This document shows positions 36,828 to 46,303 of a stretch of 64,000 bases of DNA, in pieces. The notes under the pieces were generated by a model. The model saw only the letters and a list, made by a program, of their open reading frames with translations. It was not told where the DNA came from and ran no database searches. Position numbers and translations under genes: made by a program. Each line of letters begins with the position of its first letter. Position 1 is the stretch's first letter. The stretch is from positions 1 through 64,000 of the forward strand of contig JBDWMA010000044.1 of the NCBI GenBank assembly GCA_039972875.1. The letters are read 5' to 3'. This DNA comes from Pseudoruegeria sp039972875 (GTDB lineage: Bacteria > Pseudomonadota > Alphaproteobacteria > Rhodobacterales > Rhodobacteraceae).

Positions 36828-37589
36828 ATGTTGCGTATCTTAGTTGCGGCGGTTTCGTTGCTTTGTCTGTCTGCTCCTTTGTCGGCACAGGGGGCTGAAG
36901 AACGGTTTTGGGTTTTGTGGGAACATATCGAAAAGGTTGGTCAGAATTGCCCTAACGGGACGGAATGTAAGACCAAACGGACCTATGCCAGCCGTCTGTT
37001 TGAGCCCGCGAGCCGAGAAAGCATTTACCGCCTCTTTGGAATGTTGGATTTTCAAGCAGCCGCGCGCGGGGAGGCAGCAGATCACGCCGATGCGCCGCGC
37101 ATTTGTCAGCATAATGATGCTGAGGTTTTACTTGGTTTTGATCCAGAACGTTTGCGGATTTCCGATAAGCTCGACGCGTTGACGGGACTTTATGGGGTGC
37201 ACATTGATGTTCGAAATCTGAAAGCCCCTTCTGGATATTCTGGTGATTTCGGGGCTGGTTTGCAAAAAGAGTTTGAGGCTCGTTTTAAGGCGGCCGGCAT
37301 TCGGATCCTAAGCGAAGAGCAAATGTTAGAGGCGCCAGGACAACCCAAGCTAAACATATATTTTTCCAATACCAATCAATCGACCGGTTGCACCTATTCC
37401 GTGTTTGCAAGTTTGAGCCAGACGGTTCTACTGACGCGCAATATCCGCACAAAACTTACGGCGGGGACATGGGCCTTTTCCACGGGTCCATCGACGGATT
37501 TCCCAAATGCGCATGAATATGACGCTATCTTACGGGTCGCCGATGCGTTTGTGCGGGACTATTTAAAGGCCAACCCCGAGAGAAGGTAA
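36828..37589 (+). CDS. Secreted hypothetical protein
   Basis: No function is recognised. The 253-residue product has a signal peptide (MLRILVAAVSLLCLSAPLSA, cut before QGAEE). The mature part contains four cysteines that could pair and a stretch (LFANIxF-free) beginning LNIYFSNTNQSTGCTYSVF that looks like a beta sheet core. It resembles periplasmic DUF-type proteins with a predicted alpha/beta fold. It follows lolCD but the 59-base gap and own start suggest separate expression. Confidence 0.78.
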   Translation: MLRILVAAVSLLCLSAPLSAQGAEERFWVLWEHIEKVGQNCPNGTECKTKRTYASRLFEPASRESIYRLFGMLDFQAAARGEAADHADAPRICQHNDAEVLLGFDPERLRISDKLDALTGLYGVHIDVRNLKAPSGYSGDFGAGLQKEFEARFKAAGIRILSEEQMLEAPGQPKLNIYFSNTNQSTGCTYSVFASLSQTVLLTRNIRTKLTAGTWAFSTGPSTDFPNAHEYDAILRVADAFVRDYLKANPERR

Positions 37590-37674
37590 AACCTTAAGGC
37601 GCATCGCTTTTGTTGATAGGTGTGAAAATCCGAGCTACGATGGCAGTGTCGGAAATCAATGGAAGGGGCGTCTT

Positions 37675-38166
37675 ATGAAGTTAACGATAGTGGGAAGTGC
37701 GGCCCTTGTGCTTTTGGTGTTAACGGGGTGCAATGTTGCTGTTGGTGGTGGCGGTGCCGCCGTATCAACTACAGTCGGCAATTCAATATCGGCGACCAGC
37801 ACCTATATTGCGCGCAACAACTTTACCGTTGTTCCTGATCGTGCGGTCAGCGGTCAATTTGAAGTTTTCCCCGCCGGCAGTTCAGGGGCGTCACATTATT
37901 GGTGTGCTGCAGGGCAATACGTTATTGAGGGGCGCGGATTTCGTCCAAGTACAAAAGTGTATTTGGCGCGAGCTGAGGGGGCAAGCAAGCTTGTTCCTGG
38001 ACGCAAGGCTGCGACGTTTACCACAAATCCGAGTGCTGAATTGCTGGCCAAGGCCGAATCGCTCCCGACAAGTTACAATTTCTCAGTTAAGTCAGTCGGG
38101 GAAAACCGCAGCGCTGAGGGAGGTCGCACGGTTTGCAAGCCGATTAACCCCTTTTTCTTTGATTAA
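37675..38166 (+). CDS. Lipoprotein, paralogue of the one at 39163
   Basis: This 163-residue lipoprotein has the lipobox LTGC (Cys19). Its mature part shares a pattern with the 39163 protein: a V-P segment, F-E-V, G-A-S/T-x-Y-W-C-A-A-G-x-Y, K-V-Y-L, P-S-x near the end, S-V/M-x-x-V-G-E-N, and a final Cys, giving two conserved cysteines. Function unknown. AAGGGG precedes the ATG. Its stop overlaps the convergent GH16 gene by four bases. Confidence 0.8.
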   Translation: MKLTIVGSAALVLLVLTGCNVAVGGGGAAVSTTVGNSISATSTYIARNNFTVVPDRAVSGQFEVFPAGSSGASHYWCAAGQYVIEGRGFRPSTKVYLARAEGASKLVPGRKAATFTTNPSAELLAKAESLPTSYNFSVKSVGENRSAEGGRTVCKPINPFFFD

Positions 38167-38972
38167 GAGCGCGGTGTCTTGGTCGAAAACGCGGTATTTT
38201 GAGATAGAAAGTCGCCCGTGCCTGTACAGGTCTTCGACGTCTGATTCGTGTCAGAAACGAATGCAATACAGCTGATTTCGGCCCGTGCTTTTAGATCGCG
38301 GTTGGTTTTGCCTGACCATTGAGAAATGCTGTGATCTGCGGCCCAAATGTTTGCAAATAGTCGACTGGGCACTGTGGGTAACGGGCTATCTTTGGCCTGA
38401 ATTTCAAACACCAGAGCATCATCGGCAAACCATTGAATGCGATCTTTGTTCCATTCAAAAGCATAAGAATGAAAAGCATCTGCGGCATCAAAATCAAGAT
38501 CAATGAATTTGTTGTTTAACGTTCCGTCGACGAACCAAGCAACATGCATTTGCCGCGTATTTTTCCCTAGAAATTCGATGTCAATTTCGTCGTGCCGCGT
38601 TCCGTAATGAGGACCAGTGTATGTGAAAAATCCAGTGACGACGCCAGCCCCACGGGCGGCCTTCAGGGTCACTTCGTAACGTCCAAAATGACTGACCTCT
38701 TCACGACGGATGGACCCTCCAACAAAGCGGTTCTTTCCACTGGACTGAGGCCGAAGTGCTAATGACAGGCCGTCTCCCGTCAATACTTGGGATTTGCGCC
38801 AATCCGTATCAAATGCGGGATGATTGAAATCATATTCCGCAACATGCCAATTCTGTGTGTCCTTTGATTTAAAGCGCTCAATAAAAGACAGTTCTGGCTC
38901 CTCCGCAATGCCCGTGCCCGCTGACAATGTCAGTAAACCCGTCAGCAATAGTTTGCTCAATAGGCGCGTCAT
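38163..38972 (-). CDS. Glycoside hydrolase family 16 (beta-glucanase-like)
   Basis: The product is a secreted 269-residue GH16 enzyme: signal peptide (residues 1-23, ending GIAEE), then a jelly-roll domain with the catalytic motif HDEIDIEF (nucleophile Glu129, Asp131, acid/base Glu133). GH16 members cleave beta-1,3/1,4-glucans, agar-type galactans or act as trans-glycosylases; the succinoglycan depolymerase ExoK/ExsH type is the nearest by eye. It sits alone on the minus strand between two paralogous lipoprotein genes. Confidence 0.9.
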   Translation of the reverse strand: MTRLLSKLLLTGLLTLSAGTGIAEEPELSFIERFKSKDTQNWHVAEYDFNHPAFDTDWRKSQVLTGDGLSLALRPQSSGKNRFVGGSIRREEVSHFGRYEVTLKAARGAGVVTGFFTYTGPHYGTRHDEIDIEFLGKNTRQMHVAWFVDGTLNNKFIDLDFDAADAFHSYAFEWNKDRIQWFADDALVFEIQAKDSPLPTVPSRLFANIWAADHSISQWSGKTNRDLKARAEISCIAFVSDTNQTSKTCTGTGDFLSQNTAFSTKTPRS

Positions 38973-39162
38973 GATCCGCGTCCTCCTGTTTTAGTAAAAT
39001 TTGACGAAAACAGAAGGTAAACAGAAAGTTAATGAACGACGAGTATAGAGTTAATATATGGTTAATTATTCCTGTCACGAAGATGTGGCGTTATCGCCGT
39101 GGACTAGACCCCGTTGAGGGCGTACAATTTTGAAAAGACGACAATCAATCTGGAGGATTTTG

Positions 39163-39609
39163 ATGAAATTGGGTTTGACCGCGATGACGCTATCGCTCGC
39201 TGTACTGGCGGGTTGTAATACGGCCGGTGGATCTGGTCAGGGTGTCTTTATTAGCCAAGATTCTCTTCAGGTTTTACCAAGCCCAACAAATCCCGCAGAT
39301 TTTGAAGTCCTTCAGAAAGCTCCAAATGGGGCAACGGATTATTGGTGTGCGGCAGGGGAATATGCCCGCCGTAAATTGGGTGTAGGGTCCACGGACAAAG
39401 TCTATCTGCGGAAACCATCTGGTCCGTCAGAATTCCGTGTGGGTCGAAGCAGTGTTGGCTACACAGTTCAACCAAGCCCGGATGTTCAACAAGCAGGAGT
39501 TGCAGGCGGACAGAGATTTACGAAATCTATGTCGCGGGTCGGCGAAAACTGGGGAGCGGAAAGTGCACGTTCAGTGTGTGAATTGCGGGCTCCTCGCGGG
39601 TTTAACTAA
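39163..39609 (+). CDS. Lipoprotein, paralogue of the one at 37675
   Basis: This 148-residue lipoprotein has the lipobox LAGC (Cys18) and shares with the 37675 protein the segments GATDYWCAAGEYA, KVYLRKPSG, SMSRVGENWGAESAR and a terminal Cys. GGAGG precedes the ATG at 39163 (an in-frame TTG at 39130 is not supported). Function unknown; the two mature domains probably have one disulfide each. The next gene, yjbQ, starts nine bases on. Confidence 0.8.
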   Translation: MKLGLTAMTLSLAVLAGCNTAGGSGQGVFISQDSLQVLPSPTNPADFEVLQKAPNGATDYWCAAGEYARRKLGVGSTDKVYLRKPSGPSEFRVGRSSVGYTVQPSPDVQQAGVAGGQRFTKSMSRVGENWGAESARSVCELRAPRGFN

Positions 39610-39617
39610 GCGTTTGG

Positions 39618-40043
39618 ATGGCAGTTAAAAAATTTGAAATATCGACGTCAGGGCAGGGCCTCTATGAGTTCACACCTGACGTTCAACATTGGATGGCAAC
39701 GCAGCAAAATACAGATGGCTTGCTGACGCTCTTCGTCCGCCATACATCCTGTTCACTGCTCATTCAGGAAAACGCTGATTCCGAGGTGCAGGACGATCTA
39801 AAGGCGTATTTTGCGCGATTGGTGCCACCCACAACGGATCCCAAAATGGGATATTTAAGACATACCTATGAAGGACCAGATGATATGCCGGCGCATATTA
39901 AATCTGCAATGATGCCGGTTTGCCTATCGATTCCAGTAATTGGCGGCCGCATGGGGCTCGGAACGTGGCAGGGCATTTATTTGTTTGAACATCGGGACGC
40001 GCCACACCGCCGACAGGTCCTTGCACATTTGGCGCGAGATTAA
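39618..40043 (+). CDS. yjbQ: YjbQ family protein (UPF0047)
   Basis: This 141-residue protein matches the YjbQ family, which shows weak thiamine-phosphate synthase activity in vitro and whose true role is unclear. Conserved landmarks: VRHTSCSLLIQENAD (metal-binding His), DPKMGYLRHTYEGPDDMPAH and the end LGTWQGIYLFEHRD. A compact trimeric beta-barrel fold is known for the family. Confidence 0.9.
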   Translation: MAVKKFEISTSGQGLYEFTPDVQHWMATQQNTDGLLTLFVRHTSCSLLIQENADSEVQDDLKAYFARLVPPTTDPKMGYLRHTYEGPDDMPAHIKSAMMPVCLSIPVIGGRMGLGTWQGIYLFEHRDAPHRRQVLAHLARD

Positions 40044-40137
40044 GCTTATTTAGTTGTGCAAATTCTGCTCTACCCAAACTGTTGGGGACATCCTATAGTG
40101 GCTGTGGATAACTTAATTCTTCTTCAAGGGAGAGGCC

Positions 40138-40605
40138 ATGCGCTGCCCGTTTTGCGGAAACATAGATACACAAGTCAAAGATTCTCGTCCGGCGGAGGAT
40201 CACGTTGCTATTCGTCGGCGTAGATTTTGCCCCGCGTGTGGGGGGCGGTTCACCACATATGAACGTGTTCAATTGCGAGATCTTGTCGTCATTAAATCCA
40301 ATGGTCGTCGGGAGGATTTTGACCGGCCTAAATTGGAACGGTCGATTAGGATTGCTTTGCAAAAACGTCCGGTCGAACCTGAACGCATGGATCAAATGAT
40401 ATCGGGAATTGTACGCCGATTGGAATCCATGGGGGACACTGACATTCCGTCTCATACAATTGGTGAGATCGTCATGGAAGCACTGGCGCGGATTGATACC
40501 GTGGCCTATGTGCGATTTGCGAGTGTGTATAAAAACTTCCAAGCGGCTGATGATTTTGAGGAGTTCGTGCACGAACTCCGTCCTCCGGATGTATCTGACG
40601 AGTGA
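40138..40605 (+). CDS. nrdR: Transcriptional repressor NrdR
   Basis: NrdR represses ribonucleotide reductase genes when dATP-bound. The 155-residue protein has the zinc ribbon Cys3-Cys6...Cys31-Cys34 (CPFC, CPAC) and an ATP-cone from about residue 46 (LVVIKSNGRREDFDRPKL). GGGAGAGG precedes the ATG. It leads into ribD eight bases later, the usual nrdR-ribD coupling in Alphaproteobacteria. Confidence 0.95.
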   Translation: MRCPFCGNIDTQVKDSRPAEDHVAIRRRRFCPACGGRFTTYERVQLRDLVVIKSNGRREDFDRPKLERSIRIALQKRPVEPERMDQMISGIVRRLESMGDTDIPSHTIGEIVMEALARIDTVAYVRFASVYKNFQAADDFEEFVHELRPPDVSDE

Positions 40606-40613
40606 TCTGACCA

Positions 40614-41705
40614 ATGGATCAAAGATACATGTCTCTGGCGCTTGGATTGGCGCGTAGGGGGCTGGGACGCTGTTGGCCAAACCCGGCTGTCGGTTGTGTG
40701 TTGGTTAAAGATAATAGAATTGTTGGGCGCGGCTGGACACAGCCCGGTGGTCGTCCTCATGCTGAGGTTGTCGCATTGGCACAAGCCGGGGCGGCAGCGA
40801 AGGGCGCGACGGCCTTTGTCACGTTGGAGCCCTGTTCTCATACTGGGAAAACACCACCCTGTGCCCATGCTTTGATCAGGGCAGGTGTGGCACGGGTTGT
40901 GTCTGCGATAGAAGATACCGATCCGCGTGTCGCGGGACGGGGTCATCAGATGCTGATCGCTGCTGGATTAGAAGTCACAGTGGGTGTTTGTGCGGAAGAG
41001 GCACGTGCGGCAAATTTAGGTTTTTTTCTAAAAGTTGAGGAAAACCGCCCATTGGTGAGCCTAAAGCTCGCAAATAGTTTTGACGGGCGGATCGCCACCG
41101 CGACGGGCGAAAGCCAATGGATCACCGGTGTTGGCGCGCGCCGCTTGGTGCATGCCCAAAGGGCCAGCCATGACGCCGTGATGGTCGGTGCTGGAACGGC
41201 GCGCGCGGATGATCCAAGCTTGACCGTCCGTGGCATGGGTATGACCCATCAACCTGTACGTGTCGTGTGTTCTCGTCGTCTTGATCTGCCATTCGACAGC
41301 CAATTGGCGCGGACGGCAAAGGACATCCCTGTGTGGTTAATGCATGGGCAGGAGGCTGATCCTGGTTTGATCGCCGCTTGGCAGGGTTTTGGTGCGATTT
41401 GTATCGAAGTACCAACGGCCCCCAATCGAGAATTGCAACCACAGGGGATTTTAGCGGCCCTTGCCGCGCGGGGACTGACACGTGTATTTTGCGAGGGCGG
41501 GGGGAGCCTTGCAGCATCTTTGTTAAGCGCGGATGTGGTGGACCAATTGATTGGATTTACGGCTGGTTTGGCGCTGGGTGCTGAGGGTCGACCCTCAATT
41601 GGCGCGATGGGTGTTGCCCGGCTCGCTCAAGCGCCGAGGTTTGCGCTGGATGATGTCAGGGCCGTTGATGGGGATATCCTGCATTTCTGGAAACGCGCGG
41701 GTTAA
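40614..41705 (+). CDS. ribD: Riboflavin biosynthesis bifunctional deaminase/reductase RibD
   Basis: RibD deaminates and then reduces the pyrimidine intermediate of riboflavin synthesis. The 363-residue product has the deaminase zinc site HAEVVAL and PCSHTGKTPPC in its first 90 residues, then the reductase domain (from about 145, VSLKLANSFDGRIATATGESQWI), ending with the NADPH-binding FCEGGGSLAASLL. It is separated from ribE-ribB-ribH-nusB by a minus-strand capsule module. Confidence 0.94.
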   Translation: MDQRYMSLALGLARRGLGRCWPNPAVGCVLVKDNRIVGRGWTQPGGRPHAEVVALAQAGAAAKGATAFVTLEPCSHTGKTPPCAHALIRAGVARVVSAIEDTDPRVAGRGHQMLIAAGLEVTVGVCAEEARAANLGFFLKVEENRPLVSLKLANSFDGRIATATGESQWITGVGARRLVHAQRASHDAVMVGAGTARADDPSLTVRGMGMTHQPVRVVCSRRLDLPFDSQLARTAKDIPVWLMHGQEADPGLIAAWQGFGAICIEVPTAPNRELQPQGILAALAARGLTRVFCEGGGSLAASLLSADVVDQLIGFTAGLALGAEGRPSIGAMGVARLAQAPRFALDDVRAVDGDILHFWKRAG

Positions 41706-41713
41706 ACAATCTG

Positions 41714-43783
41714 CTAACGCCAGAATGGATCGGCGCTGGCAAGCAAACCTTGGATCTTTGAGAGTGTACGATTGAAAATACCTGGTTTCGGGAGTGTCCC
41801 CTTTGCCAGTCGATCAATTATGACCTCTGCCGGGCAGGCGCTTTGTGTCACGGGATCATAGTATCTGGGATAATCGATCAGGCTGGCATGGATCAATCCG
41901 GCTTTGTTTACAGGACCGCCGCGTCGCGGATGTGGGGCGTCGGGTGACAGGTCTGTGGTGAGCCCCCATCCGGCATAAAATGGCAACCCAAGACAGGTGA
42001 CGGGCACATCGCGGATGAGGGCCTCAAACCCAAGAAGCGAAGTCAGCGTCCACACTTCATTGATGTGATCCAAAATTGCAATTGGGTCCGTGTTGGTGAG
42101 GGTTTTATCTGCCAGGCGATCCAATTCATGGGGCTCAATGGCCCCTCGCCGCAGGCCGGCTTCTACGTCTGGATGCGGTTTATACAGGATTACGGCGTCG
42201 GGCCGGGCCTCTCTTACGGCTTGTAATAGGCCTAGGTTCGTGGACACACCGCGACATCCGGTTTGAATAGAGGCGTCATCTTCGACCTGACCGGGGACAA
42301 GTATGCGGTGGCCTTCGGGAAAGTCCGGCAGGGCGTTAGACTCGAGGTTGTATTTGCTTAGCCCCGCAGCACGAATGGATACAGCCAGTTTTTCAGCCCG
42401 CTCCAGTGCGACAGAAGGAAGAGACCCAGATGTATTGATCAAACGTTCTAATCGGCTTTCGTGGCTGGGATCATAGTAAATTCCAAGGTCGTCTAGCGCC
42501 AATGACAGAGGTGGGGTTAACGCTGCGCCAAGGCCTTTGGACCGCAAGAATCCATCCTCTACTCGGTAGAGGGATCGTTCTGTCGCTGTTGCCGCTGCCT
42601 TCAGGGTGGAGTCGGCTTTATTCGCCCAGACCATAATCCGGCCCTTGGTGTTCTGCGATTTATTCGTATCTTTGCTTGGGTGATCGTTGAACCGAAGCCG
42701 AGCGAATTGACCAAAGAATTTTTGTAACGGATGTCGTTTCCACAGCCGCATATGACTCGCGGTCCAGCCCGCATGATCGTCGCGCCATTCGCGGGCCTGA
42801 CTGATGAGGGCATAAGCAGCGGTTTCAAAATCGCATAGTTGATCCCGGTGGGGATCATACCAGACTGGATAAAGCAGCATTGCCCCCGTGAATAGCTGTG
42901 CACGCGTGAGTTTTCGGTTGCGCCGTGCAACGGGATTACGGTCATCAGTGAGTCCCCAGCCGCTATAGAACGGTTGACCAAATACCACAGGGCGGTGCCC
43001 GGCTAGAATTGCTTCAAATCCAAGTTGCGATGAGACGGTATAGACAGCGACGGCCCCCTCCATCAGGGCCCATGGTGAAACAGGATCCGTTATCAGTGAT
43101 ACGCGTTCGTTGGCTTCATCAGGGCCAAAATGCCCTTCGCGATGGCCTCCGGTTGTTTCGGGATGGGTTTTAATGACAATGCGATTGCCCGGATGTTCGA
43201 CCATCGCCGTGATTAGCATATCTTTGAAAGTCGCTTTGTCCGCGCCACAGCATTTTAGTGACGCATCGCCGCGTGTTTGATCGATGATTAACACATAAGG
43301 AGCGTCCGGTAAGGCCGTGTCCAAATCATATGCGTTGTATTTTGACAGGTGATAGTGGCGCATGAGCGCAATGCCGTTGCGGGCGCGATTCAACAGTTGT
43401 GTGTCGTCAAAGGGGTGTGTTGCTAGCAAAATCTCTAGATCGCTGGGGCGTCGCCCATCAAAGTGAACACCTTTTGCATCCAGTGTTAAGCCGATTGGAT
43501 CAGAGCCATCCCTGCCGGGAAGAACAGACCGCAGAAAAGCGTCCTCGACGCGTAAAATCGGATTACCAGTATGGGAGGCTACAGCCTCTCCGCGCGGGGA
43601 GGTTGGGCTTTGACCCCAAACGCCAATGAGATCATCAGATCCGGGTTTGCCAAGACGGACGGAATACCCAGAGAGGTTCAAAATCCGTCGAATACGCGTG
43701 CTTTTCAGAAAGCCGCCGTTGTAAATATAAAGCCGCCGAGGATCCTGATCCCCGGCGGCGTGTCCGATGTCGTCTGTATACAC
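41714..43783 (-). CDS. kpsC: Capsule polysaccharide biosynthesis protein KpsC (beta-Kdo transferase)
   Basis: KpsC builds the poly-Kdo linker that anchors group 2-type capsules to lipid. The 689-residue protein is a visible tandem duplication: both halves contain RVEDxFLRS, a LSKYN block (about residues 170 and 470), THPE/KPHPD, and SxLGFEA followed by GxPFYxGWGL. The two halves match the two glycosyltransferase domains of KpsC (beta-2,4 and beta-2,7 Kdo). It begins with GTG at 43783, five bases after wza, and ends eight bases from ribD. Confidence 0.9.
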   Translation of the reverse strand: MYTDDIGHAAGDQDPRRLYIYNGGFLKSTRIRRILNLSGYSVRLGKPGSDDLIGVWGQSPTSPRGEAVASHTGNPILRVEDAFLRSVLPGRDGSDPIGLTLDAKGVHFDGRRPSDLEILLATHPFDDTQLLNRARNGIALMRHYHLSKYNAYDLDTALPDAPYVLIIDQTRGDASLKCCGADKATFKDMLITAMVEHPGNRIVIKTHPETTGGHREGHFGPDEANERVSLITDPVSPWALMEGAVAVYTVSSQLGFEAILAGHRPVVFGQPFYSGWGLTDDRNPVARRNRKLTRAQLFTGAMLLYPVWYDPHRDQLCDFETAAYALISQAREWRDDHAGWTASHMRLWKRHPLQKFFGQFARLRFNDHPSKDTNKSQNTKGRIMVWANKADSTLKAAATATERSLYRVEDGFLRSKGLGAALTPPLSLALDDLGIYYDPSHESRLERLINTSGSLPSVALERAEKLAVSIRAAGLSKYNLESNALPDFPEGHRILVPGQVEDDASIQTGCRGVSTNLGLLQAVREARPDAVILYKPHPDVEAGLRRGAIEPHELDRLADKTLTNTDPIAILDHINEVWTLTSLLGFEALIRDVPVTCLGLPFYAGWGLTTDLSPDAPHPRRGGPVNKAGLIHASLIDYPRYYDPVTQSACPAEVIIDRLAKGTLPKPGIFNRTLSKIQGLLASADPFWR

Positions 43784-43788
43784 GCCTG

Positions 43789-44919
43789 TTAGTTGGCGAG
43801 GCTATCAAGCGACGCGATAGAGTTTACAGGTCCTGTCACCGCGCTGAGTGCTTTGGTCCAGCGAACGTATGGGGCTTCTGTGACATAGATTGTATCGTCT
43901 TCGCGTATGACAAAGTCACGGGCTTTGAACATCCCATTGGGTTCCGTCAGGTTCAGCAAATAGATCATGCGCTGCGCCCCTTGCAAATCTGATCGACCCA
44001 GCACCGTGTTTGCAATCTCAGCAGGTTCATTGCGGAAAATGAATACACCCGTTGGATCAGCAAGGCTTGAATTCAGACCACCCACAAGGGCGATCGCCTC
44101 GATTGCGGATATTGTTTGAGTTTCAAAGGTGACACGGCTTTGTGCCCCGGTGGCACCGATAACCGTAAAGGCGCGGGTGTCTTCTTCGGCGACGATCCGG
44201 TCGCCCCCGCGTAGCGCGATGTCGAGTTGTGGGTTTTTATAAAGATCTGAGAGCCATATTTTCTCAGATTTGTTTCCACGGATAACATTGATCTGGGAAA
44301 TCTCGAGCTCTGACGTAACGCCCCCGGCTTCTGCCAACATACCCGTAAGCGTCCGTGATGGGCGTTCAATTGGGTAGACTCCCTGCGATGCGATTTCGCC
44401 GGCGAGAACAACTGTAGAACCATTCCCGGCCGCACGCGCAACCAACACCTGTGGATCAGGCGTTTGTGTGTCGAGTTTTTCGGTGATGATTTTGCGCAGA
44501 CCTTCTGGTGTGTTGCCAGATGCACGAACGCGACCAGCATAGGGAACAAAGATAAACCCTGACCCGTCGACCTGAACTTCGCTTAATATCGTGGAAGTTG
44601 CGCCCTGTGGACCCAGTAGAGGCACATCAGAGTTTTCCCATACGGTTAGGGTCAGCGTATCACCGGGTGAGATTGTATCAGACCCAACCACACCTGCGTT
44701 TAAAAAGCTTTGTGAAAACCCTAACGAAGGAACCAATGCAGTTGCGCGTGTGACCCTGTCATTGACTTCAATGACAAAAGCATCGCCTTGCTTTTGGACG
44801 GATCCTTCAAAAATTTCTTCTTTATGTGGTCCTGCACGCGGAAGTGTACAGCCGACCAAGCCTGCTAACAGGAGAAATGAAGCCGCCACACGGACGACCT
44901 TCGGTGCCTCAAATGCCAC
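43789..44919 (-). CDS. Outer-membrane polysaccharide export lipoprotein (Wza/KpsD family)
   Basis: This 376-residue lipoprotein (lipobox LVGC, Cys24) has the poly-saccharide export domain (ISPGDTLTLTVWENSDVPLLGPQG, about residues 83-106) and several SLBB repeats (about 125-360). It forms the outer-membrane channel for capsule export. It begins with GTG (44919) behind AAGGAG. Lying between kpsS and kpsC on one strand, it forms a three-gene capsule cassette; the ABC exporter genes (kpsMT) are not in the window. Confidence 0.88.
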   Translation of the reverse strand: MAFEAPKVVRVAASFLLLAGLVGCTLPRAGPHKEEIFEGSVQKQGDAFVIEVNDRVTRATALVPSLGFSQSFLNAGVVGSDTISPGDTLTLTVWENSDVPLLGPQGATSTILSEVQVDGSGFIFVPYAGRVRASGNTPEGLRKIITEKLDTQTPDPQVLVARAAGNGSTVVLAGEIASQGVYPIERPSRTLTGMLAEAGGVTSELEISQINVIRGNKSEKIWLSDLYKNPQLDIALRGGDRIVAEEDTRAFTVIGATGAQSRVTFETQTISAIEAIALVGGLNSSLADPTGVFIFRNEPAEIANTVLGRSDLQGAQRMIYLLNLTEPNGMFKARDFVIREDDTIYVTEAPYVRWTKALSAVTGPVNSIASLDSLAN

Positions 44920-45010
44920 GATTGGGCTCCTTAATTATGAATACTGCCTCAAGTTTTTTTTGTAAACTACGAGAATCCAGTTCAAAAATCTAGTTCGGAG
45001 TGATTTTGGC

Positions 45011-46303
45011 TTATGTGACGATCCGCAACTGTTGCCTTGGTGCCGCGTTGCCGGATTCAAGTGCATCATAGGGATCTTGTGGGGCAAGCATCAGATCCAC
45101 GACCTGACGTAGGAGTTGTCTGCGTCCTTTTGTTGAATAAAACCCCCCTGCAACCTGAGATGTTTCCAGAAGGTAGTCCCGGTAATCCTTATAGGCACGA
45201 TTGTCCGGGCGATTTGGTGTGGCGAAAAATGAGCCAAGGGGTTGATTTGAAACGAATTCAGGTTTGGAGTAGACGGCGTCCCCGAACACCTTTAGCGGGA
45301 GTCCTCGCCACAACACCTGTTGCGCAGCGGTTGAGTTGACCGTAACTGCACTGCGTGCGTGGTCTAGCAACTGGGCCAATTTGCCACCCCGGACATAGTG
45401 AACCCGGCCTTTGACGTCATGTTTTTTGGCGAGCTCTTTGATCTGCTTTCGGATCGGTACTTGTCCGTTTTCGAGCGGGTGAGCCTTAAAAACGATATGA
45501 TGGTGACCCGGCGCGCCGGTCGCAAACCCTTCGATGACCAATTCCAGGAATTCACTCATCGAGGAAAACGGGCTGTGCATCTGAAAGCTAGAATCGTGTT
45601 CCAATTGCAGTAAAGCCAAGTGATATGGGAACCCACCGGTTTTTATCTTTGTCGTTGCAAACACCCGGTTAGCCCAAAGCGTCGGCATCAGCATCAGGCG
45701 TTTGAAATAAAGCAGAAACTCATGTGTGACAGGAAGCGCCCGGTGGGGATGGAAATTGCGATATTCCCCGTTTCTAAGCATCACGAAATAATGGTATAAT
45801 GCCCCGTAGAAAATATGTTGCCGCATATCGCCCCAATGGGCGGGCGCTTCTGGGACATCCAGATCGGACAATGCAAGTGCGTCCTGCATTTTTTCAACGC
45901 TCATTTGCATGAGACGGGAGTTGCCGTTGGAGCCACCTCGTTCGTAAGTCACCCAATAGGGACGCAAATACCCTTCTTCGAACACGTGGATACGAAGTCC
46001 GAGTTCACGTGCGATTTCGACCGCCTGTGCATGAATTGGGCGGGTATCTCCGTAAAGGGTGATGTCTGTAATACCCTTTTGCTGAACGATCTCTTTGAAC
46101 CTGCCCGCCCATTGGTCTTGGCTTTCCTGAAAGGGAATGTAGCTGTCGGAATGAAACCAAAAAGCGCGGTCGCCTTGATTGAAGCCGACACGCCACACCT
46201 CTGCTCCAGCGAGTCGAAGCATTTTCCCAAGTTGATGGAAAAATGGCCCATGTGGCCCCTGTAAAAACAGAAATCTGCGATCAGACACCAGATTGCGTCC
46301 CAT
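45011..46303 (-). CDS. kpsS: Capsule polysaccharide biosynthesis protein KpsS
   Basis: KpsS starts the Kdo linker on phosphatidylglycerol. The 430-residue product has FLFLQGPHGPFFHQLGKMLR at about residues 12-31, the DxRP segment (YGDTRPIHAQAVEIAREL), VFEEGYLRPYWVTYERGG, FKAHPLENGQ and STAAQQVLWRGLPLKVFG, all typical. The ATG at 46303 has AAGG upstream; a GTG two codons earlier is possible. It is the first gene of the cassette, 91 bases before wza. Confidence 0.9.
   Translation of the reverse strand: MGRNLVSDRRFLFLQGPHGPFFHQLGKMLRLAGAEVWRVGFNQGDRAFWFHSDSYIPFQESQDQWAGRFKEIVQQKGITDITLYGDTRPIHAQAVEIARELGLRIHVFEEGYLRPYWVTYERGGSNGNSRLMQMSVEKMQDALALSDLDVPEAPAHWGDMRQHIFYGALYHYFVMLRNGEYRNFHPHRALPVTHEFLLYFKRLMLMPTLWANRVFATTKIKTGGFPYHLALLQLEHDSSFQMHSPFSSMSEFLELVIEGFATGAPGHHHIVFKAHPLENGQVPIRKQIKELAKKHDVKGRVHYVRGGKLAQLLDHARSAVTVNSTAAQQVLWRGLPLKVFGDAVYSKPEFVSNQPLGSFFATPNRPDNRAYKDYRDYLLETSQVAGGFYSTKGRRQLLRQVVDLMLAPQDPYDALESGNAAPRQQLRIVT

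Noticed and set aside
40614..40875. Alternative frames inside ribD as separate small genes
   Set aside because: They overlap a complete RibD with intact deaminase and reductase motifs.
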